Part shown: in pieces, positions 35,301-43,651 of the stretch | Layout of the letters: every line of letters starts with the position of its first letter | Numbering within the stretch: position 1 is the first letter of the stretch | From: an uncultured Bacteroidales bacterium | GTDB taxonomy: Bacteria; Bacteroidota; Bacteroidia; Bacteroidales; F082 | NCBI GenBank assembly: GCA_947303395.1 | Contig: CAMYYD010000006.1 | Location: 62,001-126,000 of the forward strand | Reading direction: 5' to 3' | DNA length: 64,000 nucleotides | Made by a program: the position numbers and the translations under genes | The notes under the pieces: model-generated | The model's input: only the letters and a program-made list of their open reading frames with translations | The model's database searches: none | What the model was told of the DNA's origin: nothing

Positions 35301-37019
35301 GAATGAGTAAGAGACCTCAGTAGGAGAGAGGACGCCGACAGCACCTGCGTTCTGTCCGTTGTATGTGCGGCGCATCCATTTCTCTGTGAAACAGTTGCCA
35401 TTTGAACCTGTGTAGTTGAACATACCTGTCTGGCAGTTGATTGACATGACGAATGGCATCTTACCTACGTTGTTCAGCTGGTCGATGTGTGTGTTACGCA
35501 CTGCAGGCTCGCCCCAGCCTTCGTTAAGACCGTGGTCGCGGTGCTGTACCCAGAATGTACCTGCGTTGACAGCATTAACAACCTGCTCAGGTGAACCACC
35601 GGTCCAGCCACCGAGTTCTGATGGTGATGCAGGGATGTAGTTCGTTCCTGAAGGTCCAAAGTAACTTGTGACCTGTGCTGTGTTCTGTGCTGATGACCAT
35701 GAACTGCCTGGTGTACCGTCATAGATGCAGTTGATACGCTGTGGGTTGTAACCGTGTGCACGCATATAACCGCCGAAAACCTCTGAGCAGAGCTGGAACC
35801 AACGTTCGGTCTGCCATCCTAAAGCTGTTACAGGAGCGTTGTAGAAACTGGCGTCCATGTTAGGGTTGGTGAACTCATATTCAATCTGCTTGTCAGCCAT
35901 CATGTTAGCTTCGGTAGCATCGGCTGCAACCAAACGTGAGAAAACAATCTCAGGAAGGTTATCATTGCCTGTCATATCAGCATACTGAATGTCGGTGATG
36001 CATGAGCCATTGTATGGGTGGCTTACAGTAATGGCAGGAATACCCTGTGCCATGTTGGTGTTGTGGTCACCGAAGAGAAGCACTGCAACTGGAGCAATAT
36101 CCCAGTTGTCGTAGGCATTGTGGAAATATGTCTTCATTTGGTCTGTTGTCGTAGCTGGCATGTCCTGAAGTTTGACGACCTCGGTGAGGATACCTTGCTC
36201 CATACGGAAGTCTCTCAAACGTGTTGCTGGCTCGACAAATCCATCGTTATTAGGGATCACGATGATGTATTCGGCACCCTCGTCGCCATCACGAAGCCAC
36301 TTCTGCATTCTTGCCTCGTAGTCGATAGTCGGCAATGCTTCGTAGTTCATGATGTTCTGAGCAAGGATTGGGTCGAAATAAGGTGAACGCAAACGGTTGT
36401 CACCAAACTGTCCGTTGCCGCCAACAAATTCAACAGCGAGCTCAATGTTATGATAAACAATGGCTTTCTTTGTCACTGGGTTGAATCTGACAGGACTGAT
36501 GCTGATGTTCACAACATCGACGCCACGAATCTGTGAAGGTTCGCTGATGCTGGCAAATTCTGCCGGATAGTATTCATTCTGAGCATAAACCTTCATGTCT
36601 TTGATATAGTTCATGTCAGGTTCTTCATTCTCCATCTGGACACCCAATGAAGGCTCCACGTTGACATAGTCAATAACTTGCTGTTCATAACTTACAACGT
36701 GCAACACTGCCTGTGCGCCTTGTGGGATGGCGATTGTGCGGCTGTAGCTAGGCACGTTTGGCAAACCTTTCTCGTTAGGAAGGCTGATATCGGCGATGCC
36801 GATGTTTTGCATCTCTTCACCGTTGTAGGTGAATGATGTGAGGCTCATAGCGTCGAGGTTGTACTCGAGAGCGACGTTGCCTCTTGTCTGTTCAATCATC
36901 TGGATGCCCGTCTTGCCTTCATGGTTGAAGGTGAAATTGCGGACTTCCTGAGCTGTTGCTGCGAAACCAAGCATCAATAATGCAAGGCAAAGCAGGCTGC
37001 GAAAGTTTAATTTCTTCAT
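32397..37019 (-). CDS. Gingipain-like C25 cysteine protease with PKD-like repeats and T9SS sorting domain (2)
   Basis: This is a 1540-residue secreted protease. After a signal peptide (1-23) come a propeptide-like region and a C25 domain with His496 (HRDHGLNEG) and Cys529 (SINCQTGMF). Ig/CARDB-like domains and a jelly-roll-like module (DFESGTLDPSMWNN ... FKWQYHKD) follow, with the same order as in the paralogue at 26526. About 350 extra residues then form four PKD-like repeats (pattern W.TSGDG.F ... GTQDIANG.A.LT.TA). The end is a type A T9SS domain (NIHPNPTNDFINI ... GTYTLQIRS). It starts 26 bases after the rnfA stop and probably belongs to the rnf transcript. Substrate unknown. Confidence 0.92.
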   Translation of the reverse strand: MKKLNFRSLLCLALLMLGFAATAQEVRNFTFNHEGKTGIQMIEQTRGNVALEYNLDAMSLTSFTYNGEEMQNIGIADISLPNEKGLPNVPSYSRTIAIPQGAQAVLHVVSYEQQVIDYVNVEPSLGVQMENEEPDMNYIKDMKVYAQNEYYPAEFASISEPSQIRGVDVVNISISPVRFNPVTKKAIVYHNIELAVEFVGGNGQFGDNRLRSPYFDPILAQNIMNYEALPTIDYEARMQKWLRDGDEGAEYIIVIPNNDGFVEPATRLRDFRMEQGILTEVVKLQDMPATTTDQMKTYFHNAYDNWDIAPVAVLLFGDHNTNMAQGIPAITVSHPYNGSCITDIQYADMTGNDNLPEIVFSRLVAADATEANMMADKQIEYEFTNPNMDASFYNAPVTALGWQTERWFQLCSEVFGGYMRAHGYNPQRINCIYDGTPGSSWSSAQNTAQVTSYFGPSGTNYIPASPSELGGWTGGSPEQVVNAVNAGTFWVQHRDHGLNEGWGEPAVRNTHIDQLNNVGKMPFVMSINCQTGMFNYTGSNGNCFTEKWMRRTYNGQNAGAVGVLSPTEVSYSFVNDAFVWGVYDQFDPNFMPTYPTNTNHIAYENRGNWRPAFGNVAGKYFLQETSWPYNTGSKEITYIMFTAHCDAFLRIYTQVPQTMTVNHQNVQLAGLNTFQITAPEGATIALTKGEGENMEIVAVATATGSVQNVEIAPQTPPTVLHLTITGQNYLRYEANVDVIPAAGPYLIINEYELINAATQLNFGEESGLDIQLKNVGNSQAPTGTATLSTESEYITITDGTEAFTAINSNETLDLSNAFSFTVSDEVPNKTLIDFVVTITSGSDTYESHIAMKAYAPEFAIGSVTITEIDGNGNGRLDPGETVKLTFPIQNKGNADSWATDATLTINNNFMTLLTEPVVTVNTIAASNTANVEYQIYVGNAPSGFAAEYTLDVASGVYTDSRDFMSKIGLNVEDFESGTLDPSMWNNSSAIPWTICNTEPYEGVYCVKSGAISHSSDTDLILTYEVGENDSIAFYYKVSSESNYDKLFFYIDNVEKNNWSGTVAWTRAQYAVTAGTHTFKWQYHKDSSVSSGSDCAWIDYVILPRDRSLAVNAGLDMEICEGSDAQLDGFVSNQTSIEWSTSGDGIFSDITIANPVYTPGTQDIANGGATLTLTAHKDNETMSDDMELSFLDAPIVELAYGHDGLACMGIIDITNYYSVTNAETVELTTSGDGTFEGNVYTFGTQDIANGNAQITITAIGCGEASDSFEVTYQGVPTVSGTEEINTCSTEPIDIDMTFTNDWGTLVGWTTTGTGTINNPTSESIVFTPSEEDYNNGSVTLTAEYKDCAETSYFHVVTVNFTMPTIPMPQGPQDVHIYNAVTEYTVDADASFTSFEWTLAPADAATSMVPSGNTVTITWNPNTNNGEVLLTVVGHSETCGESEPSEALVITLKGASINEINAANINIHPNPTNDFINIAIENVTSNIQVVIYNSVGQVVYSQNDKAENGYNAIIDLGELSSGTYTLQIRSDENVWTNKIIKR

Positions 37020-37045
37020 CTCTTAAATTTATAAATGGTTTATAA

Positions 37046-37630
37046 TTATACTAATCCTCCGAATCCCATGAATGCCATGGCTAAAATGCCAGCGGTAATC
37101 AGGGCAATAGGTGTTCCTTTTGTTCCTTCAGGTGCTTCCATGAGGTCGATGTGCTCGCGGATGCCCGAGAAGATTATCAAAGCCACTGCGAAACCGATGG
37201 CGATGCCGGCGGCGTAGATGACAGCCTCTCCGACGTTGTTGCCGTAGATGAAGCCTTCACCGACGACCTTCAACGAAACGCCGAGAACGCAGCAGTTGGT
37301 AGTAATCAAAGGTAAAAACACGCCCAATGCAGTGTACAGTGACGGACTGATCTTCTTCAAGATGATCTCGACCATCTGAACCAAGGCCGCGATGACCAGG
37401 ATGAACGCGATGGTCTGCAGGAACTCGAGTCCGTGCGCCACGAGGACGTATTTATTTAATAGGTATGTCACCAAAGTGGCGAGGACGAGCACGAAGATAA
37501 CGGCTGCACCCATACCAACAGCGGTTGATGTCTTCTTGGAAGTGCCTAAGAATGGGCAGATTCCGAGGAACTGCGCCAAAATGACGTTGTTGACAAAGAT
37601 TGTCGATATAAGAATGATTATGATTTTCAT
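37046..37630 (-). CDS. rnfA: RNF complex subunit A
   Basis: This is a 194-residue membrane subunit with six TM helices, of the NqrE/RnfA family. Signatures are NNVILAQFLGICPFLGTS and PLITTNCCVLGVSL, whose cysteines supply the intramembrane iron-sulfur centre shared with RnfE. It is part of the ferredoxin:NAD+ oxidoreductase that couples electron flow to Na+ (or H+) export. It is the last rnf gene, with nine bases between it and rnfE and 26 to the protease gene that follows. Confidence 0.96.
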   Translation of the reverse strand: MKIIIILISTIFVNNVILAQFLGICPFLGTSKKTSTAVGMGAAVIFVLVLATLVTYLLNKYVLVAHGLEFLQTIAFILVIAALVQMVEIILKKISPSLYTALGVFLPLITTNCCVLGVSLKVVGEGFIYGNNVGEAVIYAAGIAIGFAVALIIFSGIREHIDLMEAPEGTKGTPIALITAGILAMAFMGFGGLV

Positions 37631-37639
37631 GGCACTACG

Positions 37640-38230
37640 TTATTTAGTTTTCTTTAATCTATTGACTATTGCGATGAGATATCCCAAGGCGATGAATGCT
37701 CCAGGAGCAAGCACGAAGATGAGGATAGTGTTGGCATCTTCTGGGAGGAATCTCCAGTTGAAGAGACTGCCGCTGCCAAGGATTTCACGGATCGAACCGA
37801 GCACTGTCAAGGCGAAGGTGAATCCGAGTCCCATGCCAGCGCCGTCGAGGATTGAAGGCCATACCGGGTTCTTCGATGCGAAGGCTTCTGCACGTCCCAA
37901 CACGATGCAGTTCACAACGATAAGTGGGATAAACAAGCCTAAAGTCTCGTAGATATCAGGCACATAAGCCTGCATAACCAACTGAACCACAGTCACGAAC
38001 GATGCGATAACCACGATGAAACATGGGATACGCACTTTGTCTGGAATGAAGTTCTTCAATAATGAAATGACGAGGTTCGACATTATCAAAACGAATGTTG
38101 TCGCAAGTCCCATCGACATGCCGTTGATGGCGCTCGTCGTGGTGGCGAGGGTAGGACAGCATCCTAACAAAAGGACTAGAATAGGGTTTTCCTTGATAAG
38201 TCCTTTGGTGAAAGTTTTCCAGTTACTCAT
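37640..38230 (-). CDS. rnfE: RNF complex subunit E
   Basis: This is a 196-residue six-TM subunit of the NqrD/RnfE family, with [34 protein letters not shown] and [13 protein letters not shown]. The LGCCPTLA box distinguishes RnfE from NqrD (GICSALA). It overlaps the rnfG stop by eight bases and pairs with RnfA in the membrane core of the complex. Confidence 0.96.
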   Translation of the reverse strand: MSNWKTFTKGLIKENPILVLLLGCCPTLATTTSAINGMSMGLATTFVLIMSNLVISLLKNFIPDKVRIPCFIVVIASFVTVVQLVMQAYVPDIYETLGLFIPLIVVNCIVLGRAEAFASKNPVWPSILDGAGMGLGFTFALTVLGSIREILGSGSLFNWRFLPEDANTILIFVLAPGAFIALGYLIAIVNRLKKTK

Positions 38231-38810
38231 TGTTGCCTCCTTTCATGAATTGGTCTTTGTTAGCCTCGAAACCGTCGGCAGCCTTTTTGATGGCCTCTGA
38301 AACGGCTCTCGAACTTATTGTAGCAGCTGTGATGGCATCGACATCGCCACCATCTTTCTTCACTTTGAGTGTAAAAGTCTTCGGATCTTTGCCGTCAAAC
38401 TGTCCTTTGAACTTGTCGTTCACCATGTTAGCTCCAAGACCTGGGGTTTCAGCCTGTGATAAAACCGACACCTTATTAATAATACCATTTGCAAGCATAC
38501 CGACCATCAACTCGATCTTGCCGCCGAAACCGTTTTTCGAATAGGTCTTGATAGCTGCACCGATGAAGTTGCCTTCTGCGTCGTATGCCAGGTTATAAGT
38601 CAAATCGTCGATGTCTTTGGTCTCTGTTGAAACAATCTCGACATCTGATTTCAAAACTTCGTTGATAGCTTTGAGATTTTTATTGGCTTCGACCTGATCA
38701 ATAGCAGGCTTTGTCAAGCCATAAACAAATCCAAGCACTCCGCCAGAAACGATGGTGATGACCATCAGGGCGATGAGCATATTCTTTAATGTTGATTCTT
38801 TCTTTGCCAT
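38223..38810 (-). CDS. rnfG: RNF complex subunit G
   Basis: This is a 195-residue subunit with one N-terminal membrane helix (about 9-30) and an outward-facing FMN-binding domain. The FMN-attachment threonine is Thr164 in TAATISSRA. The conserved [10 protein letters not shown] loop is present. It is homologous to NqrC in the same window but longer than it. It passes electrons within the RNF complex. Confidence 0.95.
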   Translation of the reverse strand: MAKKESTLKNMLIALMVITIVSGGVLGFVYGLTKPAIDQVEANKNLKAINEVLKSDVEIVSTETKDIDDLTYNLAYDAEGNFIGAAIKTYSKNGFGGKIELMVGMLANGIINKVSVLSQAETPGLGANMVNDKFKGQFDGKDPKTFTLKVKKDGGDVDAITAATISSRAVSEAIKKAADGFEANKDQFMKGGNNE

Positions 38811-38836
38811 AATTTCAAAATTTTAAGATTCAACAA

Positions 38837-39820
38837 TTATTTGGCTACGCCGAAGCGTTGTGGTTTAAATCCTTTGTTGATGAGCGGCACTACGGCGTTC
38901 ATGATAAGGATTGCGAACGAAACACCTTCAGGATATTGGCCCCACAGACGGATGATGACTGTGATTGCACCGATTCCGATACCGTAGATGATCTTGCCTG
39001 GCGTTGTCATTGGTGAAGTTACCATGTCGGTTGCCATGAAGAAAGCGCCGAGGATGAGACCGCCGTAAACAAGATGATACCAAGGAGCGATGTACTGTGT
39101 CGGGTCGACGAGGTAGCAAATCCCTGTCATGATGAACACTGTGAGGAGGATGCTCAATGGTGTCCAGATGTCGATGACTTTCGTGATGATGAGGTAGATA
39201 GCGCCAATCAAAAGAGCTATTGCGCAAATTTCACCGAAAGCGCCACCGCGGTTACCGAGAATCATATCGAGGAACTGCATGTCGCCAGATGCGGCAAGTG
39301 TTCCAGGATTGCCTTCTTTCAATAAACTCAATGGGGTAGGACCTGTCACTGCATCAGTGAAGAAGCCTGCTTCAAAAATCGGCTGTGCTTTGGGCCATGT
39401 TGTCATGGCTGTTGGGAACGATACGAGCATGAACACACGACCTACCAATGCTGGGTTGAACGGGTTCTTGCCCAAGCCGCCGAACGACATCTTGGCGATG
39501 CCGATTGCAACGACGCTACCCACGATTACCATCCAAAGTGGAAGGTTTGCAGGAACGTTGAAGGCCAACAGCAAACCTGTCAAGGCTGCAGAGCCGTCGT
39601 TGATGGTGAGAGGGCCTTTAAACAAGAATTTCTGGATGAGATATTCCGTAAGCATACATGCTGCCACCGAGACGATGGTCAAACGCAATGCATACCAGCC
39701 GAAATAATAAACAGCAACAAGCAAAGCAGGAATCAAGGCGATGATCACCATGCTCATGATTTTCTTGACGCTTAAATCTCCGTGAACATGCGGAGAACCT
39801 GATATTGTTAACTGATTCAT
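38837..39820 (-). CDS. rnfD: RNF complex subunit D
   Basis: This is a 327-residue membrane subunit with nine to ten TM helices, homologous to NqrB. The flavin-attachment site is Thr162 in TGPTPLSL. Family features are the start SGSPHVHGDLSVKKIM, the NPALVGRVFMLVSFP segment and the C-terminal QYPEGVSFAILIMNAVVPLI. A two-base gap separates it from rnfC. Confidence 0.96.
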   Translation of the reverse strand: MNQLTISGSPHVHGDLSVKKIMSMVIIALIPALLVAVYYFGWYALRLTIVSVAACMLTEYLIQKFLFKGPLTINDGSAALTGLLLAFNVPANLPLWMVIVGSVVAIGIAKMSFGGLGKNPFNPALVGRVFMLVSFPTAMTTWPKAQPIFEAGFFTDAVTGPTPLSLLKEGNPGTLAASGDMQFLDMILGNRGGAFGEICAIALLIGAIYLIITKVIDIWTPLSILLTVFIMTGICYLVDPTQYIAPWYHLVYGGLILGAFFMATDMVTSPMTTPGKIIYGIGIGAITVIIRLWGQYPEGVSFAILIMNAVVPLINKGFKPQRFGVAK

Positions 39821-39822
39821 AG

Positions 39823-41172
39823 CTATTTCTGATTACGTGAACGTATTAATTGTCCTGTCTTTGTCTTGCCGTAACGGATGTAATCGGCCAGCGGGATGTT
39901 GGCAGGGCAGGTGAACTCGCATGAGCCGCATTCGATGCAGTCCATAATATTGTGTTTCTCTGTCTCCTCGAAGTTGTTCTGACGTGCGAGACGGTTCAAA
40001 AGATAAGGCTCCAAACCCATCGGGCAGGCTTGCATGCATTTTCCGCAGCGAATGCAGTTGCTGACCTTACGTGGCTGAGCGTCTTTTTCGTTGAGCATCA
40101 AGATGCCAGAGGTTCCTTTGATGGTCGGGAAGGTCGTAACACTCACCGATTTACCCATCATTGGGCCGCCGTTGATGAGGTTGGCTGTGTCTTCAGGGAG
40201 TCCGCCGACAGCTTCGATAAGCATGTTGGCAGGTGTTCCGATTCTGACGAGGAAGTTCGACGGTTTCTTCACCGATTTTCCAGTCACAGTCACAACGCGG
40301 TAAACCAACGGTTTGTTCTTCTGCACTGCTTCGTAAATAGCAAATGTCGAAGCCACGTTGACGACCACGCATCCTGTCTCGATAGGGAGCTTGCCTGAAG
40401 GAACCTCGCGTCCTGTGACGGATTTGATGATCTGTTTTTCACCGCCTTGAGGATATTTTGTCTTCAAAGGCTGAATCTCGATGCCTTCGAAATACTTGTC
40501 GCTCTTTACGATTTCATCGAGTTTCTTTGCGGCTTCAATCTTATTCACCTCGATTCCGACCACGCCTTTAGGAGCGTTGACGGCTTTCATGATGACTTTT
40601 ACGCCCACGAGGAATTCGTAAGGTTTCTCAATGAGAAGTCTGTTGTCGCAGGTCAGGTAAGGCTCGCATTCTGCTGCGTTGATGATGACGAATTCGGCTT
40701 TCTTGTCCTTTGGAATCATCAACTTGACGTAAGTAGGGAATGTGGCGCCGCCGAGACCCACGATGCCGTGTTGTTTGATGCGTTCAACAATCTCTTCGCT
40801 TGAGAGTGTGATATCTTTTACTAAGGTGTCGCTGGTGTCGATGCCTTCGAGCCATTCGTCGCCTTCCACGTCGATGAAGATAGCCGGCTTACGGTATCCA
40901 GTGTGGTCCATCACCTCGTCAATCTTGTTGACGGTGCCGCTTACTGACGAGTGCACGTTGGCGCTGATGAAGCCTTTTGCCGTGGCGATGAGCTGCCCCA
41001 CCTTCACCTTGTCGCCTTTCGCGACTATCGGTTCTGCCGGTGCGCCGAGGCACTGACCGAGCGGGATGATCACCTGTTTCGGTATCTCAAATGTGATGAT
41101 AGGCTGGTCCGACGAAAGCTTGTTTTCTTCCGGATGAACGCCACCTTTTGGAAATGTCTTAATTGGATTCAT
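39823..41172 (-). CDS. rnfC: RNF complex subunit C
   Basis: This is a 449-residue peripheral subunit that binds NAD(H) and FMN. The N-terminal half is NqrA/NuoF-like (RnfC_N plus the glycine-rich GIVGLGGATFPT). The soluble ligand-binding part follows, then two [4Fe-4S] clusters: CIRCGKCMQACPMGLEP and CIECGSCEFTCPANIPL. It exchanges electrons between NAD+ and the membrane subunits. The start GGVHPEENK is characteristic. It is co-transcribed with rnfB (three-base gap) and rnfD. Confidence 0.97.
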   Translation of the reverse strand: MNPIKTFPKGGVHPEENKLSSDQPIITFEIPKQVIIPLGQCLGAPAEPIVAKGDKVKVGQLIATAKGFISANVHSSVSGTVNKIDEVMDHTGYRKPAIFIDVEGDEWLEGIDTSDTLVKDITLSSEEIVERIKQHGIVGLGGATFPTYVKLMIPKDKKAEFVIINAAECEPYLTCDNRLLIEKPYEFLVGVKVIMKAVNAPKGVVGIEVNKIEAAKKLDEIVKSDKYFEGIEIQPLKTKYPQGGEKQIIKSVTGREVPSGKLPIETGCVVVNVASTFAIYEAVQKNKPLVYRVVTVTGKSVKKPSNFLVRIGTPANMLIEAVGGLPEDTANLINGGPMMGKSVSVTTFPTIKGTSGILMLNEKDAQPRKVSNCIRCGKCMQACPMGLEPYLLNRLARQNNFEETEKHNIMDCIECGSCEFTCPANIPLADYIRYGKTKTGQLIRSRNQK

Positions 41173-41175
41173 ACG

Positions 41176-42060
41176 TTATTCTTTACTTTCGTTTGGTTGT
41201 TCAACATTAGTTTCTGCTGTCTCTACTTTCGGCTTTCTAGGCGGGAAGTTGACCTCATGGATGCTTCCGCGTGGGCAGACTTCGACGCATTTGCGGCACT
41301 GCTTGCACTTCGTGAAGTCGATGTAGGCGAGGTTGCCGCGCATCTCGATAGCCTCGAACGGGCAGGTCTTGAAGCACTTCTGGCAGGCGATGCAGCTCAC
41401 TTTGCAGTTCTTCATCGCGACAGCACCCTTCTCGGTGTTGTTGCATGCCACGTAGACACGACGGTTGTTCTTGCCCTTGGCGCGAATTTCGATGACGCCG
41501 CGCGGACAAGCCTTGGCACAAGCGCCGCAGCCCACGCATTTGTCTTCGTCAACCTCAGGAAGACCTGTCTCTTTGTTGATGTGGAGAGCGTTGAACTGGC
41601 ATTTCTTCACGCAGTCGCCCAAACCGAGGCAGCCGTTAGGACATCCGTTCTCGCCAGCGTAGAGAGTGTTGGCGAAACCGCAGATGTCGGCTCCTTCATA
41701 ATGCACCTTCGATGGTGCGTTCTCACAAGTACCGTTGCAACGTACAACAGCAATCATCGGCTCAGCAACGGTAGCGGTAAGTCCAAGTAATCCGGCGACT
41801 TTAGACATGTCGGAGCTCGGACAGTTCAAACCGGAGAGGCTCTGCTTCTCGGCAGCGGCTTTCACACACGCCTCCGCGAAGTTACGGCATCCGGCGAAAC
41901 CGCAGCCACCGCAGTTGGCACCAGCCAACACTGACTCGACCTCGTCGATGAGAGGGTTCTCTTCAACCTTGAACTTCTTCGCGACGAAGAACAGAATCAC
42001 CGCCGCGACTCCTCCTAAAATTCCCAGAATTACAAGGGACCATAGTAAAATGTTACTCAT
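41176..42060 (-). CDS. rnfB: RNF complex subunit B, multi-cluster ferredoxin
   Basis: This is a 294-residue subunit that accepts electrons from reduced ferredoxin. One membrane helix (about 3-25) precedes the RnfB Fe-S domain (CGGCGFAGCRNFAEAC). Four ferredoxin-type motifs follow: CPNGCLGLGDCVKKC, CVGCGACAKACP, CIACQKCFKTCP and CKQCRKCVEVCP. I use the ATG at 42060 rather than 42072, because the latter would leave a leader of only about seven bases after the promoter. It is the first rnf gene after rseC. The extra ferredoxin motifs compared with the proteobacterial form are normal in anaerobes. Confidence 0.95.
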   Translation of the reverse strand: MSNILLWSLVILGILGGVAAVILFFVAKKFKVEENPLIDEVESVLAGANCGGCGFAGCRNFAEACVKAAAEKQSLSGLNCPSSDMSKVAGLLGLTATVAEPMIAVVRCNGTCENAPSKVHYEGADICGFANTLYAGENGCPNGCLGLGDCVKKCQFNALHINKETGLPEVDEDKCVGCGACAKACPRGVIEIRAKGKNNRRVYVACNNTEKGAVAMKNCKVSCIACQKCFKTCPFEAIEMRGNLAYIDFTKCKQCRKCVEVCPRGSIHEVNFPPRKPKVETAETNVEQPNESKE

Positions 42061-42085
42061 AAAACAAAACATATTTTTAGCGGTG

Positions 42086-42093
42086 CAAAATTA
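42086..42093 (-). promoter_or_regulatory. -7 box of the rnf operon
   Basis: Read on the minus strand this is TAATTTTG, matching TAnnTTTG, with a TTG about 20 bases upstream. It gives rnfBCDGEA a promoter of its own even though rseC lies upstream on the same strand. Confidence 0.6.
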
Positions 42094-42162
42094 CTAATTT
42101 TATATTAATTAAACAAGGAAATTTTGCAAAAAATGTAACTCCTTAAGAACTAAAGAGAAACC

Positions 42163-42176
42163 CACGTCATGACGTG
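42163..42176. terminator. CACGTCATGACGTG palindrome after rseC
   Basis: This perfect 14-base palindrome lies four bases past the rseC stop (on the minus strand) and before the rnf promoter. It is followed on the minus strand by GGGTTTCTCTTT. It is a plausible weak terminator or protein-binding site between rseC and rnfB. Confidence 0.4.
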
Positions 42177-42179
42177 TTA

Positions 42180-42590
42180 TTATCGTATCTCGTACTTAAA
42201 CTCTGATTTCAGTTTTTCTTTGAAGAAAGATAAAACGATGTAATAAACCGCAATGACCCCTATTCCGATGAGTGCGGCAAGCCATTCTTTTACCGATAAA
42301 TTGCTGAGAATCACGATGATGGCGACCAACAAAAACGCCGGTATGAAATAAGCGAACAATGCCGCCTTGTTGCCTTGACTGGTATTCATGATGATGCTAA
42401 CTGGCTGACCCACAATGAATTCACGGTCGTCAGGCTTTGGCACTGTGACTCGTTTTTCTTGCATCTCCGACATGCCGCATGCCGATTTTATGCCGCAAGA
42501 GCCACACATGCTTGAGCTAAGTATCTCTATTTCAATGTCTTTGTCGTTTATTCCGACCACCACTCCCGGATGTGAAACATGATCTGTCAT
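42180..42590 (-). CDS. rseC: RseC/MucC-family positive regulator (SoxR-reducing system)
   Basis: This 136-residue protein has an N-terminal soluble part with a four-cysteine motif (CGSCGIKSAC plus one preceding C), which may bind an iron-sulfur cluster. Two membrane helices follow (about 75-95 and 102-122). RseC-family proteins accompany RNF-type complexes; in enterics RseC and Rsx together keep SoxR reduced. In Bacteroidota the gene regularly precedes rnfB, as here. It shares an overlapping divergent promoter region with the YihY-like gene. Confidence 0.85.
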   Translation of the reverse strand: MTDHVSHPGVVVGINDKDIEIEILSSSMCGSCGIKSACGMSEMQEKRVTVPKPDDREFIVGQPVSIIMNTSQGNKAALFAYFIPAFLLVAIIVILSNLSVKEWLAALIGIGVIAVYYIVLSFFKEKLKSEFKYEIR

Positions 42591-42602
42591 TTCGTAAAAA
42601 TT

Positions 42603-42636
42603 TTTGCAAAGTTACAAAATTTTGTATATTTGCAAA
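42603..42636. promoter_or_regulatory. Interlocked divergent promoters, rseC / YihY-like gene
   Basis: On the plus strand, TTTG (42603-42606) and TATATTTG (42625-42632) are 18 bases apart. On the minus strand, TTTG (42636-42633) and TAACTTTG (42614-42607) are also 18 bases apart. Each -33 box directly abuts the other promoter's -7 box, so the two promoters occupy the same 34 bases and cannot be used at the same time. Confidence 0.7.
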
Positions 42637-42651
42637 TCATACATTTTTATT

Positions 42652-43602
42652 ATGAAAATGAATTTTGAGAAATATAAATCTCGTGCTATTGCGTTGAAAG
42701 ACAAAACGATAGCATGGCTTAAAGGTGTCACTTTCCCCGGTTTTCGCGGAAAGCCTCTCTATGATGTCCTGATTTATTTTATTGACGGTTTCTCGAAAGG
42801 CTACCTCACTGACCGCGCGGCTGCAGTGGCATTCAACGTGTTTTTGGCGATATTTCCCGCTGTCATGGTGCTTTTTACATTTATCCCTTACATGCCGCTC
42901 GAAGGCGTGCAGCAGATGATAGAAGAGACCATTCAACAGTTTCTTCCTGACAACATAGCTGGCAGGGTGATCGACACCATAAACGAAATCATGTCGCACC
43001 AGCATAACACCCTCATGTCAATTGGTATCATCATGGCATTTTATTTCAGCTCAGGTGCCGTTCGTGCCTTTTTCCGCGGCTTCGACATGGGCGTCAACCA
43101 TATCGGAAAAATGTCGCTGGTGAGAATGCATGGCGGGGGACTGCTCACAATATTGATTCTTGGTACGCTTCTAATCACTTCAATCGCTCTTATCATCATT
43201 GGAAACGACGTTTTGCCTTGGTTTTTCAATAAGATTAATTTTTATAACACATTTATTATCAATTTGATAAATATAGGCCGATGGCTACTGACTGTCTTTG
43301 TGCTTCTGGTTGCCATTGCAGTGCTTTACTATTTCGGAAACCCCGATAAAGCAAGGAAATTCCGTCTGTTTACGCCGGGCACTATCATGTTTACGCTTTT
43401 GTTCATCCTCGGTACCGTAGGGTTCAATTATTATATCATCAACTTCTCTAATTACAACGCTCTCTACGGTTCCATCGGCGGTCTCATCATTTTCATGATG
43501 TGGATGTACGTGAATTGTATCATCGTTCTTATCGGTTACGAGCTCGATGCAAGCATATTTTTAGCTGAAAAAAAGCTTATAAATGAAAAAACTAACGTCT
43601 AA
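42652..43602 (+). CDS. YihY/UPF0761 family membrane protein
   Basis: This is a 316-residue inner-membrane protein with about six TM helices and the family core LTDRAAAVAFNVFLAIFPA, YFSSGAVRAFFRGFDM and GGLIIFMMWMYVNCIIVLIGYELDA. The family was once called ribonuclease BN, but that activity belongs to another protein, and the function here is unknown. I start at the ATG at 42652; an upstream in-frame start at 42604 precedes the transcription start predicted from TATATTTG at 42625. The last codons and stop lie in a short GTCTAA repeat. Confidence 0.88.
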   Translation: MKMNFEKYKSRAIALKDKTIAWLKGVTFPGFRGKPLYDVLIYFIDGFSKGYLTDRAAAVAFNVFLAIFPAVMVLFTFIPYMPLEGVQQMIEETIQQFLPDNIAGRVIDTINEIMSHQHNTLMSIGIIMAFYFSSGAVRAFFRGFDMGVNHIGKMSLVRMHGGGLLTILILGTLLITSIALIIIGNDVLPWFFNKINFYNTFIINLINIGRWLLTVFVLLVAIAVLYYFGNPDKARKFRLFTPGTIMFTLLFILGTVGFNYYIINFSNYNALYGSIGGLIIFMMWMYVNCIIVLIGYELDASIFLAEKKLINEKTNV

Positions 43603-43620
43603 GGTCTAAAGTCTAAAGAC
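43597..43620. repeat. GTCTAA tandem repeat
   Basis: Three consecutive GTCTAA(A/G) units follow one another and include the stop codon of the YihY-like gene. They end in GTCTAAAGAC, just before the gpsA promoter. Such words are common in Bacteroidota intergenic DNA. Confidence 0.55.
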
Positions 43621-43627
43621 TTTTTCG

Positions 43628-43635
43628 TATTTTTG
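43628..43635 (+). promoter_or_regulatory. -7 box of gpsA
   Basis: TATTTTTG matches TAnnTTTG and lies 16 bases before the gpsA ATG. It is likely to drive gpsA and the overlapping flippase gene. Confidence 0.6.
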
Positions 43636-43651
43636 CAAAAATTTTAATAAA

